Source: Rubrivivax sp.
GTDB taxonomy: Bacteria > Pseudomonadota > Gammaproteobacteria > Burkholderiales > Burkholderiaceae_C
Assembly: GCA_016788525.1 (NCBI GenBank)
Contig: JAEUPD010000019.1
Location: 1 to 64,000 of the forward strand
DNA length: 64,000 bases
Direction: 5' to 3'
This document shows positions 42,054-51,621 of this stretch, one piece after another. The notes below the pieces were generated by a model that was not told the DNA's origin, did not search any database, and saw only the letters and a list, made by a program, of their open reading frames with translations. Each line of letters opens with the position of its first letter. Position 1 is the stretch's first letter. Made by a program: the position numbers and the translations under genes.

Positions 42054-43712
42054 CTAGCTGCGCATCCGCGTGCGGGCCAGCACGCCGGCCGATTCGAGGA
42101 TCGGGTAGGCCACGCCGCACAGGTGCGAATTGATCCGCTTGAGCTCGCTGATGAGGTCCAGGTGCAGCGAACTCGTCTCGATGCTCTGTGCGGTGTTGTC
42201 CTGCAGCCGCGCGATGTGGTTGGCGGCGTACTCGTGTTCCAGGTCGCGGAAGCGCGCCTTCTCCTCCAGCAGCTTTCTCGCATCGCGCACGTGGCCGTCG
42301 AGGAACACGCTCATCGCCAGCCGCAGGTTGGCCACCAGGCGCTCGTGCAGGTGGCAGATCTCGGCCATGCCGGCCTCGCTGAAGCTGCGGTTCTTGCGGA
42401 TCTTCTTGTCTTCCACGTCCTGCAGCACGCGCTCGATGATGTCGGCCACCTGCTCCATGTTGATCGTGAAGCTGACGATGTCGGTCCAGCGCCGGCCTTC
42501 GCGCTCGCTGAGCGCCTCCTTCGAGATCTGCGTCAGGTAGAACTTGATCGCCGAGTACAGCTCGTCGACCTGGTCGTCCATGCGGCGCAGCCGCTCGGCC
42601 AGCTCCAGGTCGTTGCTGCGGATCACGTCCAGGAGGCCGCGCAGCATCGTCTCCACCACGTCGGCCTGGTGCATGGCCTCGCGCGCCGCGCAGCTGATGG
42701 CCAGCGACGGCGTGCCCAGCACCGCGGCGTCGAGGTGGCTGCGGCGCTTGTGCGTGCCCTCGCGCGGGTCGGGCAGGCCGCGTTCGGTGAGCTTGGCCAC
42801 CGCGCCGGTGAAGCCCACGCAGGTCAGCGCCAGCACGACGTTGAACAGCAGGTGGAAGCCCACCACCTGCTGGTGCAGCTCGGGCACGAACTCGCGCACA
42901 TGCGGCAGCGCGCCCACGACGTAGGGCAGCAGCGGAATCGTCAGCGCCGCGCCGATGAACTTGAACAGCAGGTTGCCGAACGGCACGCGCCGCGCCGCCG
43001 GCGTGGCCCCGCTGGTGGCGAAGAAGGCCAGGAGCGCACTGCCGATGTTGGCACCGACGATCAGCCCGAAGGCCACCTGCACCGGCACCAGCCCCGAGGT
43101 GGCCAGCGTCGCCGTCAGCAGCACGATGGCCAGGCTCGAGTACGCCAGCACCGTGAGCACCGCGCCCACCAGGATGTCCAGCAGCACCTCGTTGGGCAGC
43201 GAGACGATCAGCGCGCGCACCGCCGGCGTCTCGATCATCGGCCGGGTGCTGGCGACGATCAGCTGCAGCGCCAGCGTGATGAGCCCGAGACCTATCAGCA
43301 CCCGCCCCGCGCGCCCGATCTCGCTGTTCTGCCGCGAGACGAACATCACCACGCCCACGAAGATGAGCAGCGGCGAGACCCACGAGAGGTCGAACGAGTA
43401 CACCGCGGCCATCAGCGCGGTGCCGACGTCGGCGCCCAGCATCACCGCCAGCGCCGCCGAGGTGGTGACCAGCCCCTGCCCGGCAAACGAGGCCAGCATC
43501 AGGCAGGTGGCCATGCTCGACTGCACGAGCCCGGTGACGCCGATGCCCGCGAGCACCGAGTTGCCGCGGTTGCTGAACGAGCGCGCCAGCACCAGGCGCA
43601 GGTTCTCGCCCAGCAGCCGCATCATCCCTGTGCGGACGATGGAGGTACCCCAAACCAGCAGGGCGATGGCGGCGAGAAGGTTGAGCAGGTGGATCACGGG
43701 GAGGGCCGCCAT
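42054..43712 (-). CDS. Na/Pi cotransporter family protein with PhoU-like C-terminus
   Basis: 552 aa. The N-terminal half has paired Na/Pi-cotransporter repeats with the QSS motif (GLVQSSMATCLMLASFAGQG) and VGANIGSALLAFFATSGATPAARR. The C-terminal 200 residues form PhoU-like helical bundles. It imports or exports phosphate with sodium at the inner membrane. An 18-bp sequence at 43823-43840, identical to one before the aldehyde dehydrogenase operon, lies 111 bases ahead of its start, so it may respond to the same regulator. The ATG at 43712 is preferred to a GTG four codons upstream. Confidence 0.93.
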   Translation of the reverse strand: MAALPVIHLLNLLAAIALLVWGTSIVRTGMMRLLGENLRLVLARSFSNRGNSVLAGIGVTGLVQSSMATCLMLASFAGQGLVTTSAALAVMLGADVGTALMAAVYSFDLSWVSPLLIFVGVVMFVSRQNSEIGRAGRVLIGLGLITLALQLIVASTRPMIETPAVRALIVSLPNEVLLDILVGAVLTVLAYSSLAIVLLTATLATSGLVPVQVAFGLIVGANIGSALLAFFATSGATPAARRVPFGNLLFKFIGAALTIPLLPYVVGALPHVREFVPELHQQVVGFHLLFNVVLALTCVGFTGAVAKLTERGLPDPREGTHKRRSHLDAAVLGTPSLAISCAAREAMHQADVVETMLRGLLDVIRSNDLELAERLRRMDDQVDELYSAIKFYLTQISKEALSEREGRRWTDIVSFTINMEQVADIIERVLQDVEDKKIRKNRSFSEAGMAEICHLHERLVANLRLAMSVFLDGHVRDARKLLEEKARFRDLEHEYAANHIARLQDNTAQSIETSSLHLDLISELKRINSHLCGVAYPILESAGVLARTRMRS

Positions 43713-43822
43713 CGTAGTGGCCACCCGGTGCGGAAAGGGGCGGCCTGGCCGGCGTGCGGCGGGATCATTGGTGACAAAGGTTGCCGGGCCACCCCGGCGG
43801 CCCGCGTCTCAGCCACATCGCC

Positions 43823-43840
43823 TTGCAGATTGTCTACAAA
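43823..43840. promoter_or_regulatory. GntR-type operator candidate before the Na/Pi gene
   Basis: TTGCAGATTGTCTACAAA, containing TTGT-CT-ACAA, which fits the TNGT-N-ACNA pattern of FadR/GntR-family operators. All 18 bases recur at 46702-46719. Confidence 0.65.
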
Positions 43841-43878
43841 GCGACGGCCCCGTTCGTCGGGGGCGGTCGATGCGGCCA

Positions 43879-45135
43879 TCAGGCGGCCAGCGTGTTCTTG
43901 TGGAACCGCCCGGCCTGCATGATCACCGACAGATGCTCGCCCTGCCCGGCCAGCAGCTCGAGCCTGCTCAGCGGGTTGCCGTCGACGACCAGCAGGTCGG
44001 CAATCGCGCCCGGCGCGACGACACCGAGCCTGCCGCCCATGCGCACCACCTCGGCGCCCACCAGGGTGGCCTGGCGGATGATCTCGATCGGCGAGAGCAC
44101 CTCGCGGCGCAGCAGGAACTCGCGCCCCTGCTCGCCTTGCAGCTGGCCCAGCAGGTCCGTGCCGTAGGCCACCGGCACGCCGGCGCGCTTGCAGATCTCG
44201 AGCGAGCGCAGTCCGCCCTCGATCACCAGCTCGTTCTTGGCCAGGCTCTCGGCCGACATGCCGAACTCGCGCGCCCGCTCGCGCATGGCGTAGTAGGTGA
44301 CCAGGTTGGCGACGAGAAACGCGCCCTTGTCCTTCATCAGCCGCGCCGCAGGCTCGTCGATCAGGTTGCCGTGCTCGATGGTCCGCACGCCCTGGCTCAC
44401 GGCACGCGTGATCGCCTCGGGCGTGTAGGCATGCGCCTGCACGTAGCGGCCGAAGGCATGCGCCTCTTCCACCGCAGCGGCGATCTCGGCAATCGAGAAC
44501 TGCAGGCTGTCCAGCGGGTCGTAGGGGCTGGCCACCCCGCCCGAGACCATGATCTTGACCTGGTCCACGCCCTGGCGCAGCTGCTCGCGCACCGCACCGC
44601 GCAGCGCATCGGCGCCGTCGGCCACGCCGAGGCAGAAGCGCAGCGCGTTGCAGCAGTGGCACAGGCTCCGCCAGCCGCCGCCGGCGTCGCTGTCGGTGCG
44701 CCGGCGGGCGTCGGAGTGGCCACCGGTGGGCCCGAGCGCGCGGCCCGCGATGAACAGCCGCGGCCCGGGCAGCAGCCCCTGGGCGACGCTGTCGCGCAGG
44801 CCCCAGTCGGCGCCGCCGGTGTCGCGCACGGTGGTGAAGCCGCGGTCGAGCATCGCCTTCATCAGCGCGGCAGCGCGCGCCGTCATCATCGTCAGCGGCA
44901 CGGCCTCCAGCAGGCGCAAGTTCACCTCCGACAGCATGACGTGCACGTGCGAGTCGATCAGGCCGGGCATCAGCGTGCGGCCCTGGCAGTCCACCACGCG
45001 AGCCGAGGGCGCCTTGATGGGCCGGCCGGACACCTCGCGGATCTGCTCGGCCTCCACCAGCACCGAAACGCCGTCTTGCAGTTCCTCGGCGTGCGGGTCC
45101 AGCAGCTGGGCGTTCGTGAACAGGATCTGGGTCAT
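43879..45135 (-). CDS. Metal-dependent amidohydrolase (prolidase/imidazolonepropionase-like)
   Basis: 418 aa amidohydrolase-superfamily enzyme. Metal ligands are visible as HVH (GLIDSHVHVM), the likely carbamylated Lys in QVKIMVSGG, His in YVQAHAY and TIEHGN, and Asp in YGTDLLG. The group includes Xaa-Pro dipeptidases and hydrolases of N-acyl amino acids; the substrate here is unknown. It lies 55 bases downstream of the phosphonoacetaldehyde-type dehydrogenase and is probably cotranscribed with it. A Cys-rich insertion (SLCHCCNALRFC) sits near residue 160. Confidence 0.88.
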   Translation of the reverse strand: MTQILFTNAQLLDPHAEELQDGVSVLVEAEQIREVSGRPIKAPSARVVDCQGRTLMPGLIDSHVHVMLSEVNLRLLEAVPLTMMTARAAALMKAMLDRGFTTVRDTGGADWGLRDSVAQGLLPGPRLFIAGRALGPTGGHSDARRRTDSDAGGGWRSLCHCCNALRFCLGVADGADALRGAVREQLRQGVDQVKIMVSGGVASPYDPLDSLQFSIAEIAAAVEEAHAFGRYVQAHAYTPEAITRAVSQGVRTIEHGNLIDEPAARLMKDKGAFLVANLVTYYAMRERAREFGMSAESLAKNELVIEGGLRSLEICKRAGVPVAYGTDLLGQLQGEQGREFLLRREVLSPIEIIRQATLVGAEVVRMGGRLGVVAPGAIADLLVVDGNPLSRLELLAGQGEHLSVIMQAGRFHKNTLAA

Positions 45136-45190
45136 GCAGGGAGCTCCGCGCAGGTGGGTGTGCCGGCGGGCAGCCCGGCGCGCCGCCAGC

Positions 45191-46657
45191 TCACCACGGA
45201 AGCGAGTACGTCTTCTGGTTCGTGAAGGCCTTGCAGCATTCCTGCACGCCTTCCTTGATGCCCAGGCCCGAGTCCTTGATGCCGCCGAACGGCGTCACCT
45301 CCAGCCGGTAGCCGGGCACCTCCCACACGTTCACCGAACCGACGTGGGCTTCCTTCACGAAGCGCATGATGTCGTCCAGCCGGTTGGTGCAGATGCCGCT
45401 GGAGAGCCCGAACGCGGTGCTGTTGACCTGGGCGATGGCGTCGTCGAGGTTCCTGAACGTCATCACCGGCGATACCGGGCCGAAGGTCTCCTGCTTGACG
45501 ACCTCCATCTCGCCCTGGATCCGGTCGACAAGCGTGGGCGAATACAGCGCCCCCTCGCGCCGGTTGCCGTGCAGCAGGCGCGCGCCGGCGGCCACCGCGT
45601 CGTTGACGCGGCGCTCGAAGAGCCTGGCCGCCGGCTCGTCGATGACGGTGCCCATGTCCACCTTCGGGTCCAGCGGGTCGCCGTAGCTCCAGGCGGCCGT
45701 CTTTGCGCGCAGCACCTCGGTGAAGTCCGCCGCCACCTTCTCGTGCACGAAGATGCGCTTGACCGCCGTGCAGCGCTGGCCGCTGTTCTTGTAGCTGCCG
45801 TTGGCGGCCAGGTCGGCGGCCTTGGCCACGTCGGCGTCGTCCATCACGACGATCGGGTCGTTGCCACCGAGCTCCAGGATCTGCCGCTTGTAGACCGCCT
45901 TGGCGGCGATGTACTTGCCGATCGCCACGCCGCCGGTGAAGGTGACGATGTCGGCGTGCTCGTTGGTGAGCATCTCGTCGGCGATCTCGCGGGGGTCGCC
46001 GGTGATCACGCTCAGCATCGGCGGCGGCAGCCCGGCTTCGTACAGCACGTCGGCCAGCAGGATGGCCGCCAGCGGCGTCTTCTCGGTGGGTTTCAGGACC
46101 ATGCGGTTGTTCGTCGCCACCGACGGCGCCACCTTGTGGATCACCTGGTTCAGCGGGTGGTTGAACGGCGTGATGGCGCTGATCACGCCCATCATCGGCT
46201 CGCGCATCGTGTGCACGCGGCGGCTCTTGCCGTGGTGCGTGAGGTCGCAGCTGAAGCTCTGGCCGTCGTCCAGCAGCGCCTGCTGGCCGGCGAAGAGCAG
46301 CACGTCGGAAGCCCGCCCCACCTCGTACAGCGTGTCCTTGATGCACAGGCCCGACTCCAGCGTGATGAGCCGCGCGATTGCGTCCTTGCGCGCGGCGATC
46401 AGGTCGCCGGCCTTGTTCAGGATGCGGAAGCGCTCGTAGCGCGTGAGGGTCGGCTTGTACTCGCGGGCGATCTTGAACGCGCGCCGCACGTCCTCGACGG
46501 TGGCCTTGGGCACGGTGGCCACCACCTCGCCGCTGTAGGGGTAGCGGACCTCGATCACGCGCTCGGCACTGGCGGCATGCACCTTCTCGCCGGCGATGCG
46601 CATGGCCTCGCGCTGGGGGGCGTCGACCACGGGTGCGGCCGGAATGCGGGCGTTCAT
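45191..46657 (-). CDS. phnY: Aldehyde dehydrogenase, phosphonoacetaldehyde dehydrogenase type
   Basis: 488 aa ALDH-superfamily enzyme. The catalytic Cys lies in NSGQRCTAVKR, the general-base Glu in LELGGNDPIVV, and the NAD motif in FTGGVAIGKYIAAK. MREPMMGVISAITPFNHPLNQVIHK and SYKNSGQRCTAVKRIFVHE closely resemble PhnY, which oxidises phosphonoacetaldehyde to phosphonoacetate. No phnW (aminotransferase) or phnA (hydrolase) lies nearby, so a different aldehyde substrate is possible. AGGAGA precedes the ATG at 46657. A GntR-like site sits 45 bases upstream. Confidence 0.82.
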   Translation of the reverse strand: MNARIPAAPVVDAPQREAMRIAGEKVHAASAERVIEVRYPYSGEVVATVPKATVEDVRRAFKIAREYKPTLTRYERFRILNKAGDLIAARKDAIARLITLESGLCIKDTLYEVGRASDVLLFAGQQALLDDGQSFSCDLTHHGKSRRVHTMREPMMGVISAITPFNHPLNQVIHKVAPSVATNNRMVLKPTEKTPLAAILLADVLYEAGLPPPMLSVITGDPREIADEMLTNEHADIVTFTGGVAIGKYIAAKAVYKRQILELGGNDPIVVMDDADVAKAADLAANGSYKNSGQRCTAVKRIFVHEKVAADFTEVLRAKTAAWSYGDPLDPKVDMGTVIDEPAARLFERRVNDAVAAGARLLHGNRREGALYSPTLVDRIQGEMEVVKQETFGPVSPVMTFRNLDDAIAQVNSTAFGLSSGICTNRLDDIMRFVKEAHVGSVNVWEVPGYRLEVTPFGGIKDSGLGIKEGVQECCKAFTNQKTYSLPW

Positions 46658-46701
46658 GGGAAATCGTCTCCTGCTGGCGGGCGCCGATGCTACCGGGGCA
46701 A

Positions 46702-46719
46702 TTGCAGATTGTCTACAAA
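46702..46719. promoter_or_regulatory. GntR-type operator candidate before the aldehyde dehydrogenase
   Basis: TTGCAGATTGTCTACAAA, identical in 18 bases to 43823-43840, in the 110-base divergent gap between the aldehyde dehydrogenase and the OYE gene. It could control both genes. No GntR-type gene is present in the window. Confidence 0.65.
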
Positions 46720-46767
46720 AGACAAACCGAAGACGCGGTCGCGCGCCGCGCGGTACAACTTCGACCC

Positions 46768-47949
46768 ATGCCTGCCCCTGCCCCACCGCACGCCCTGGCG
46801 CCGGCCTCCGCCGGCCCGAGTCGCCTGTTCTCGCCCGCCCGACTCGGCCCGCTGTCGCTGGCCAACCGCATCGTCATCGCGCCGATGTGCCAGTACTCGT
46901 GCGAGGAGGGCCTGGCCGCCGACTGGCACCTCATGCACATCGGCCAGCTCGCGCTGTCGGGTGCGGGCCTGTTCATCCTCGAGGCCACCGCTGTCACGCG
47001 CGAGGGCCGCATCACGCCGGGTTGCCTGGGCCTGTGGAACGACGGGCAGGCCGAGGCTCTCGGTCGCGTGCTGGCCGCGGTGCGCCGGCACTCCGGCATG
47101 CCGATCGGCATCCAGCTTGGGCACGCCGGTCGCAAGGGTTCCAGCGAGGTTCCCTGGCGCGGCGGCATGCTGATTCCGCCAGAGCCGCCCTCGCTGGGCG
47201 GCTGGGTGCCGGTGGCCCCCTCGGCAGTGCCGCATGCCGAAGGCGAGGCGACCCCGGCCGAACTCGACCACGCCGGCCTCGAACGCATCCGCTAGGCCTT
47301 TGCCGACGCGGCGCGGCGCGCGCACCGCATCGGCATCGCCGCCATCGAGCTGCACTCGGCACACGGCTACCTGCTGCACCAGTTCCTCTCGCCGGTGAGC
47401 AACCACCGCACCGACCGCTACGGCGGCAGCCTCGCCAATCGCATGCGCTTTCCGCTGGAGGTGTTCGAGGCGGTGCGCGCCGCGGTGCCCGCAAGCCTGC
47501 CGGTGGGCGTGCGGCTGTCGGCCACCGACTGGCTGGAGCACCTGGGCACGCCTTCGTGGGACCTCGAGCAGAGCATCGCGTTTGCCCACGCCCTGCAAGA
47601 GCGCGGCGTGTCGTTCCTGCACGTCAGCAGCGGCGGCATCTCGGCGCAGCAGAAGATCGCGCTGGGCCCGGGCTACCAGGTGCACCTGGCCGAGCGGCTG
47701 AAGCGCGAGACGGGCCTGCCCACCGTGGCCGTGGGCCTCATCACCGAACCCGAGCAGGCCGAGGCCATCGTGGCCGAGGGCCGTGCCGACTTCGTGGCGC
47801 TGGCCCGCGCGCTGCTGTTCAACCCGCACTGGCCGTGGGCCGCCGCGATGAAGCTGGGCGCCCAGGTGAGCGCGCCTGCGCAGTACTGGCGATCGGCCCC
47901 GCGCGGGGCAGCGGGGCTCTTCGGCGACGCGAAGATCGGGATGCGTTAG
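46768..47949 (+). pseudogene. NADH:flavin oxidoreductase (Old Yellow Enzyme, YqjM type), interrupted by an amber codon
   Basis: The frame from the ATG at 46768 encodes an OYE-family FMN ene-reductase: NRIVIAPMCQYSCEEG, IQLGHAGRKGS, then, after a TAG at 47293-47295 (ERIR-stop-AFADAARRA), the same frame continues with HSAHGYLLHQFLSPVSN, RTDRYGGSLANRMRF and DFVALARALLFNP. The protein would be about 393 aa, normal for the family, if the TAG were a sense codon; CAG (Gln) is the likely ancestor. Both halves are otherwise intact, so the mutation is recent, or it is a sequencing error. The 5' part alone (175 residues) lacks the substrate-binding His pair and should be inactive. Confidence 0.88.
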
Positions 47950-48013
47950 CGGCACCGGGCGCGCGGGCGCGGCCCGCTGCGCACCCCCCGGCGCGCCAGG
48001 CACGCGGTCTGGT

Positions 48014-48442
48014 TCAGCCGGGCGCCCGAACGTTGTCGCGCAGCCAGAAGCGGCCGATGCGCCCGGCCGCCTCGATGAACTCGTCGAAGGCCACCGGCTT
48101 GCGCACGTAGGCGTTGGCGCCCAGCCGGTAGCCCTCGGCGACATCACGCTCCTCGACCGAGGTGGTCAGCAGCACCACCGGCAGATAGCGCAGGCGCGGG
48201 TCGGCGCGCATGCGCGCCAGCACCTCCAGCCCGCTCATGCGCGGCAGGTTGATGTCCAGGATCACGAGCGCGGGCAGCACCGGCGGCTGCGCGTCGGCGG
48301 CCGCGCCAAGCAAGCCCAGCGCCTGCACGCCGTCGCTGGCCACATCCACCGTGGACTCGATGCCGTGGCGCTGCAACGCGTCCAGCGTCAGGTCGACGTC
48401 GTCCGGGTTGTCCTCGACCAGCAGGATGCGCTCTTCTCGCAC
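48014..48442 (-). CDS. CheY-like response regulator (single domain)
   Basis: 142 aa receiver domain only. Acidic pocket in LLVEDNPDDVDL, phosphoacceptor Asp in VILDINLPRMSG and the Lys in VRKPVAF are all present. The EDNPDD form is that of Rcp1-type regulators paired with multi-PAS kinases. A GTG at 48442 preceded by GAAGG is the likely start. The cognate histidine kinase gene ends 19 bases upstream. Confidence 0.92.
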   Translation of the reverse strand: MREERILLVEDNPDDVDLTLDALQRHGIESTVDVASDGVQALGLLGAAADAQPPVLPALVILDINLPRMSGLEVLARMRADPRLRYLPVVLLTTSVEERDVAEGYRLGANAYVRKPVAFDEFIEAAGRIGRFWLRDNVRAPG

Positions 48443-48461
48443 GGGAACCTTCGCTGTTTGG

Positions 48462-51374
48462 TCAGTCGCAGGCCGGCAGCGTGAAGCTGAACACCGCGCC
48501 TTCCCCGACGCGGCCCTCGCCACGCACCTTGCCGCCGTGGCGCTCGATGCTGCGCTTCACGGTGGCCAGGCCGATGCCGGTGCCCTCGAACTCATGCTGG
48601 GCGTGCAGGCGGCGGAACGGCTGGAACAGTCGCTCGGCGTAGGTCATGTCGAACCCTGCACCATTGTCGGCGACGCGGAACTCCCGCAGTCCGGGGACCT
48701 CCCCGGGGGCGGGCGGGACCCCGGTGAACGAGATGTGCGCACCTTCACGCCGACCGGTGTACTTCCAGGCGTTGCCCAGCAGGTTCGAAAGCACGATGTG
48801 CGCCAGGCCCGGGTCGACCAGCGCCACCAGCCCCTGGTCGATGGTCCAGGTCACCGCCCGCCCCGGCTGGGTGCGCTGCAGATCGGCGGCCACCCCGCGC
48901 GCCACCAGCGCGAGGTCCACGCGCACCGGCCTCAGCTCGGCCCGGCTGACCCTCGCCAGCGCCAGCATGTCGTCAATGATGCGCCCCATCTGGCGCGTGC
49001 CGGCGCGCACGCGGCGCAGGTAGCCCAGGCCATCGGCCTGCAAGGCCGCGGCGTGGCGTTCCTCCAGCAGTTGCGCAAACCCGTCGATGGCGCGCAGCGG
49101 CGCGCGCAGGTCATGCGACGCCGAGTACGAGAACGCCTCCAGCTCGGCGTTGGCCGCCTGCAGCTCGGCGGTGCGCTCGGCCACCCGCTGCTCGAGCGAC
49201 TCGTTCAGCGCGACGATCTCGCGCTCCCGGTGCAGCCGCGCCAGTTCGGCCTCGGCCCGCGCAGCGAAGATGCGGAACACCGCCGCCTGCTGCTGCGGCC
49301 GCGCCAGGGGCCGCAGCGACAGCACGTTCATGATGCCGGCGGGCCGGCCGTCCACACCCTTCAGCGGCGCGCCAATGTAGCCCTGGGCACCCAGCTGCAC
49401 CAGCGGTTCGTCGGTCGGGAAGCACTGCGCGACCTCGCGCTCCCAGGTCATCAGCTGCCCGCCTTGCAGCACCGCTTCGCAGGGGGTGCCCGCCAGCGCG
49501 TACTCCACCGGCGCCACCGGAGCCCCATCGACGCAGCGCGCGATGGAGCGCACGCGGCGCCCGCCGTCGACCACCTCGCCGATGATCGCCCGCTCGCTGC
49601 CGGTGGCGCGCGCCAGGTGCAGCGCCAGCTCGCGGAAGAAGTCCTCGCCGGTGGCGCTGGAAACGCCCTGCGCCGCCTGCACCAGCAGCTCCAGTTCGCG
49701 CTTCTGCTCGGTGACGTTGAGCGTGAAGGCCAGGATGCACGGCTCGCCTTGCAGCTCGATCAGCTCGGCGTAGATGCGCGCATCGACCAGCTCCCCCCAA
49801 CGGTTGCGCATGCGCGCCTCGTAGCCGAGCAGGCGCCCCTGGGCGCGCAGCTGTTCGACGAAGCGCGCGCGGTCGGCCGGGTCGGGCCAGCTGCCCGAAC
49901 CCGTCGTGCGCATGCCCAGCAGCTCCTCGCGCGAGTAGCCCAGCGTCGTGTCCGCGGCATTGGCCTCCAGATACTGGCCGTCGGACAGCCGGGTGATCGT
50001 CATGCCGATCGGGCTGGAGTGGAAGGCCTTGGCAAAGCGCTCGTCGCTGGCGCGCTGCGCGGCGCGCACGCGCTGCAACTCGCTGATGTCGACGATCGAC
50101 ATCAACACCTGCTGCGCACCGCCCTCGGCCATGCGCTCGGCGCTGATCAGCGCATCGAACACCTCGCCGTCGGCACGGCGCAGTTGCACAGCGCGCGACT
50201 CGATGCGCCCGCCGCGATCCAACTCCTGCCACAGCAGCGCCCGCTCGGAGGGCTTTGACCAGTAGCGGTCGCGTTCCTCGGCCTGCCCGGCCGCCGCGAA
50301 GGCGGTGCCGAACATGCGCTCGGCGGCGGCATTCACCATCACCAGCCGGCGCGAAGGCAACTCCTGCACCACCAGCGCCGCCGGGTTGGAGCGGAACAGC
50401 GCCGCCAGCCGGGCCTCGCTGGCGCGCAGCGCCTGCTCGGCAGCCCGGCGCTCGGTCACGTCTTCCACCGCGGTGACCAGGCGCCGCTCGCCGGCGTACT
50501 CCACCGGCTCGGCGCTCATCAACGTGTCCAGCACGGTGCCGTCGCGGCGGCGCAGCCGGGCCGGCAGGCCGCGCACGTGCCCGTCGTCCAGGATGCGCTG
50601 CACGAACGCCTCGCGCGCTGCCGGGTCGGCCCACAGGCCCAGCTCGAGCACCGTGCGCCCCACCGCCTGCTCGCGCCGCAGGCCGAACATGCCCTCGTAG
50701 GCCGCGTTGATGTCCAGCACGAGCCCGTCGCTCAGGCGCGTGGTGATGAGCCCGGCCGGCGTGGCACGCCACACCGAGCCCAGCCACGCCTCGCCGTCGC
50801 GTGCCCGGCTCACCGCCTGCAGCATCAGCACGCGCACCAGCCAGATGTTGAACGCCACCGCCGCCAGCACGGCGGTGTACACCGCCCAGTGCAAAAAGCC
50901 GACCTCGTTGTGCGGCGTGCGCAGCCAACCAGCGTTCTGCGCCACGACGAGCCCACCGATGATTGCCGAGCTGGCCACCAGCGTGACCAGCAGCGCGCGC
51001 CGGCCGACGAAGATGCCACCCACGACGATGGCCCCGACGAAGGCCAGCGTGCCCACCGAGCGCACCGAGCCGAACACCCAGCCGATGCCGCCGCCGAACA
51101 GCACCAGCCCGAGCACCAGCCCGGCCAGCACGGCATGCACGCGGCCACGCCGGTACATGAGCTTCAGCGCGAGAACGAGCACCAGCAGCGCCGTCACCAG
51201 CACCCGCTCGGCGAGCAGCGCGTCTTGCCAGATCATCAGCGCCAGCAGCAGCGGCAGCAGCACCAGCAGCGTGTGCAGCATCGCCTGCAGCGCGCGGCCG
51301 GCCCGCGGCCCCATCATCACGAAGACGGAGTCGTCCGGCGCCGGCCGCTGGGGAAGGCGGTCAAGGGCTTCCAC
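48462..51374 (-). CDS. Membrane sensor histidine kinase with PAS and GAF domains
   Basis: 970 aa. About six N-terminal membrane helices (residues 30-190) are followed by three PAS domains (about 200-325, 330-450, 455-575), a GAF-like domain (about 580-720), a coiled coil, and HisKA/HATPase domains. The phosphorylated His lies in SASHDLRAPLRAIDGF; N, G1 and G2 boxes are LSNLLGNAWKYTG, VADNGAGFD and GTGIGLATVKRSIERHGG. It resembles phytochrome-like kinases that signal to Rcp1-type receivers, and the next gene encodes one. The signal is unknown. The start is a GTG at 51374; an ATG at 51317 is possible. Confidence 0.92.
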   Translation of the reverse strand: MEALDRLPQRPAPDDSVFVMMGPRAGRALQAMLHTLLVLLPLLLALMIWQDALLAERVLVTALLVLVLALKLMYRRGRVHAVLAGLVLGLVLFGGGIGWVFGSVRSVGTLAFVGAIVVGGIFVGRRALLVTLVASSAIIGGLVVAQNAGWLRTPHNEVGFLHWAVYTAVLAAVAFNIWLVRVLMLQAVSRARDGEAWLGSVWRATPAGLITTRLSDGLVLDINAAYEGMFGLRREQAVGRTVLELGLWADPAAREAFVQRILDDGHVRGLPARLRRRDGTVLDTLMSAEPVEYAGERRLVTAVEDVTERRAAEQALRASEARLAALFRSNPAALVVQELPSRRLVMVNAAAERMFGTAFAAAGQAEERDRYWSKPSERALLWQELDRGGRIESRAVQLRRADGEVFDALISAERMAEGGAQQVLMSIVDISELQRVRAAQRASDERFAKAFHSSPIGMTITRLSDGQYLEANAADTTLGYSREELLGMRTTGSGSWPDPADRARFVEQLRAQGRLLGYEARMRNRWGELVDARIYAELIELQGEPCILAFTLNVTEQKRELELLVQAAQGVSSATGEDFFRELALHLARATGSERAIIGEVVDGGRRVRSIARCVDGAPVAPVEYALAGTPCEAVLQGGQLMTWEREVAQCFPTDEPLVQLGAQGYIGAPLKGVDGRPAGIMNVLSLRPLARPQQQAAVFRIFAARAEAELARLHREREIVALNESLEQRVAERTAELQAANAELEAFSYSASHDLRAPLRAIDGFAQLLEERHAAALQADGLGYLRRVRAGTRQMGRIIDDMLALARVSRAELRPVRVDLALVARGVAADLQRTQPGRAVTWTIDQGLVALVDPGLAHIVLSNLLGNAWKYTGRREGAHISFTGVPPAPGEVPGLREFRVADNGAGFDMTYAERLFQPFRRLHAQHEFEGTGIGLATVKRSIERHGGKVRGEGRVGEGAVFSFTLPACD

Positions 51375-51484
51375 GCCTGGAGGATAGTTCAGCGGGCCGC
51401 GCCACAGGCCGCTGCGGTGCCGCCGCCGCGTGCCCTTTCACGCTGGCGCGATCGAAGGGCTGTGCGCCTGGCCGCGGGGTTGCC

Positions 51485-51530
51485 GTTCCGCGTCCTTCCG
51501 CGTCCTTCCGCGTCCTTCCTCGTCCTTCCG
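51485..51530. repeat. 10-bp tandem repeat upstream of the zinc-ribbon gene
   Basis: Four tandem copies of CGTCCTTCCG (one with a single change) plus a partial copy, about 90 bases ahead of the zinc-ribbon gene. It lies between divergent genes and outside any credible coding frame. Confidence 0.85.
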
Positions 51531-51621
51531 AGCCCCTCAGCGGCGCGTGTCGTTCCGCGCCCCCGCCCCGCACACGCTTCGCCGACGGCCATGCCGCGCC
51601 ACAGCCCTCCACAATCGGCGC

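Noticed and set aside
41781..43922. 713-codon plus-strand frame opposite the Na/Pi gene
   Set aside because: His/Gln/Arg-rich shadow with no recognisable domain.
47293..47295. Recoding of TAG as pyrrolysine or readthrough
   Set aside because: No pyl genes, no conserved downstream element, and the neighbouring residues fit a simple Gln-to-stop change.
51485..51530. CRISPR-like array
   Set aside because: Units are 10 bp without spacers; it is a simple tandem repeat. No cas genes occur in the window.
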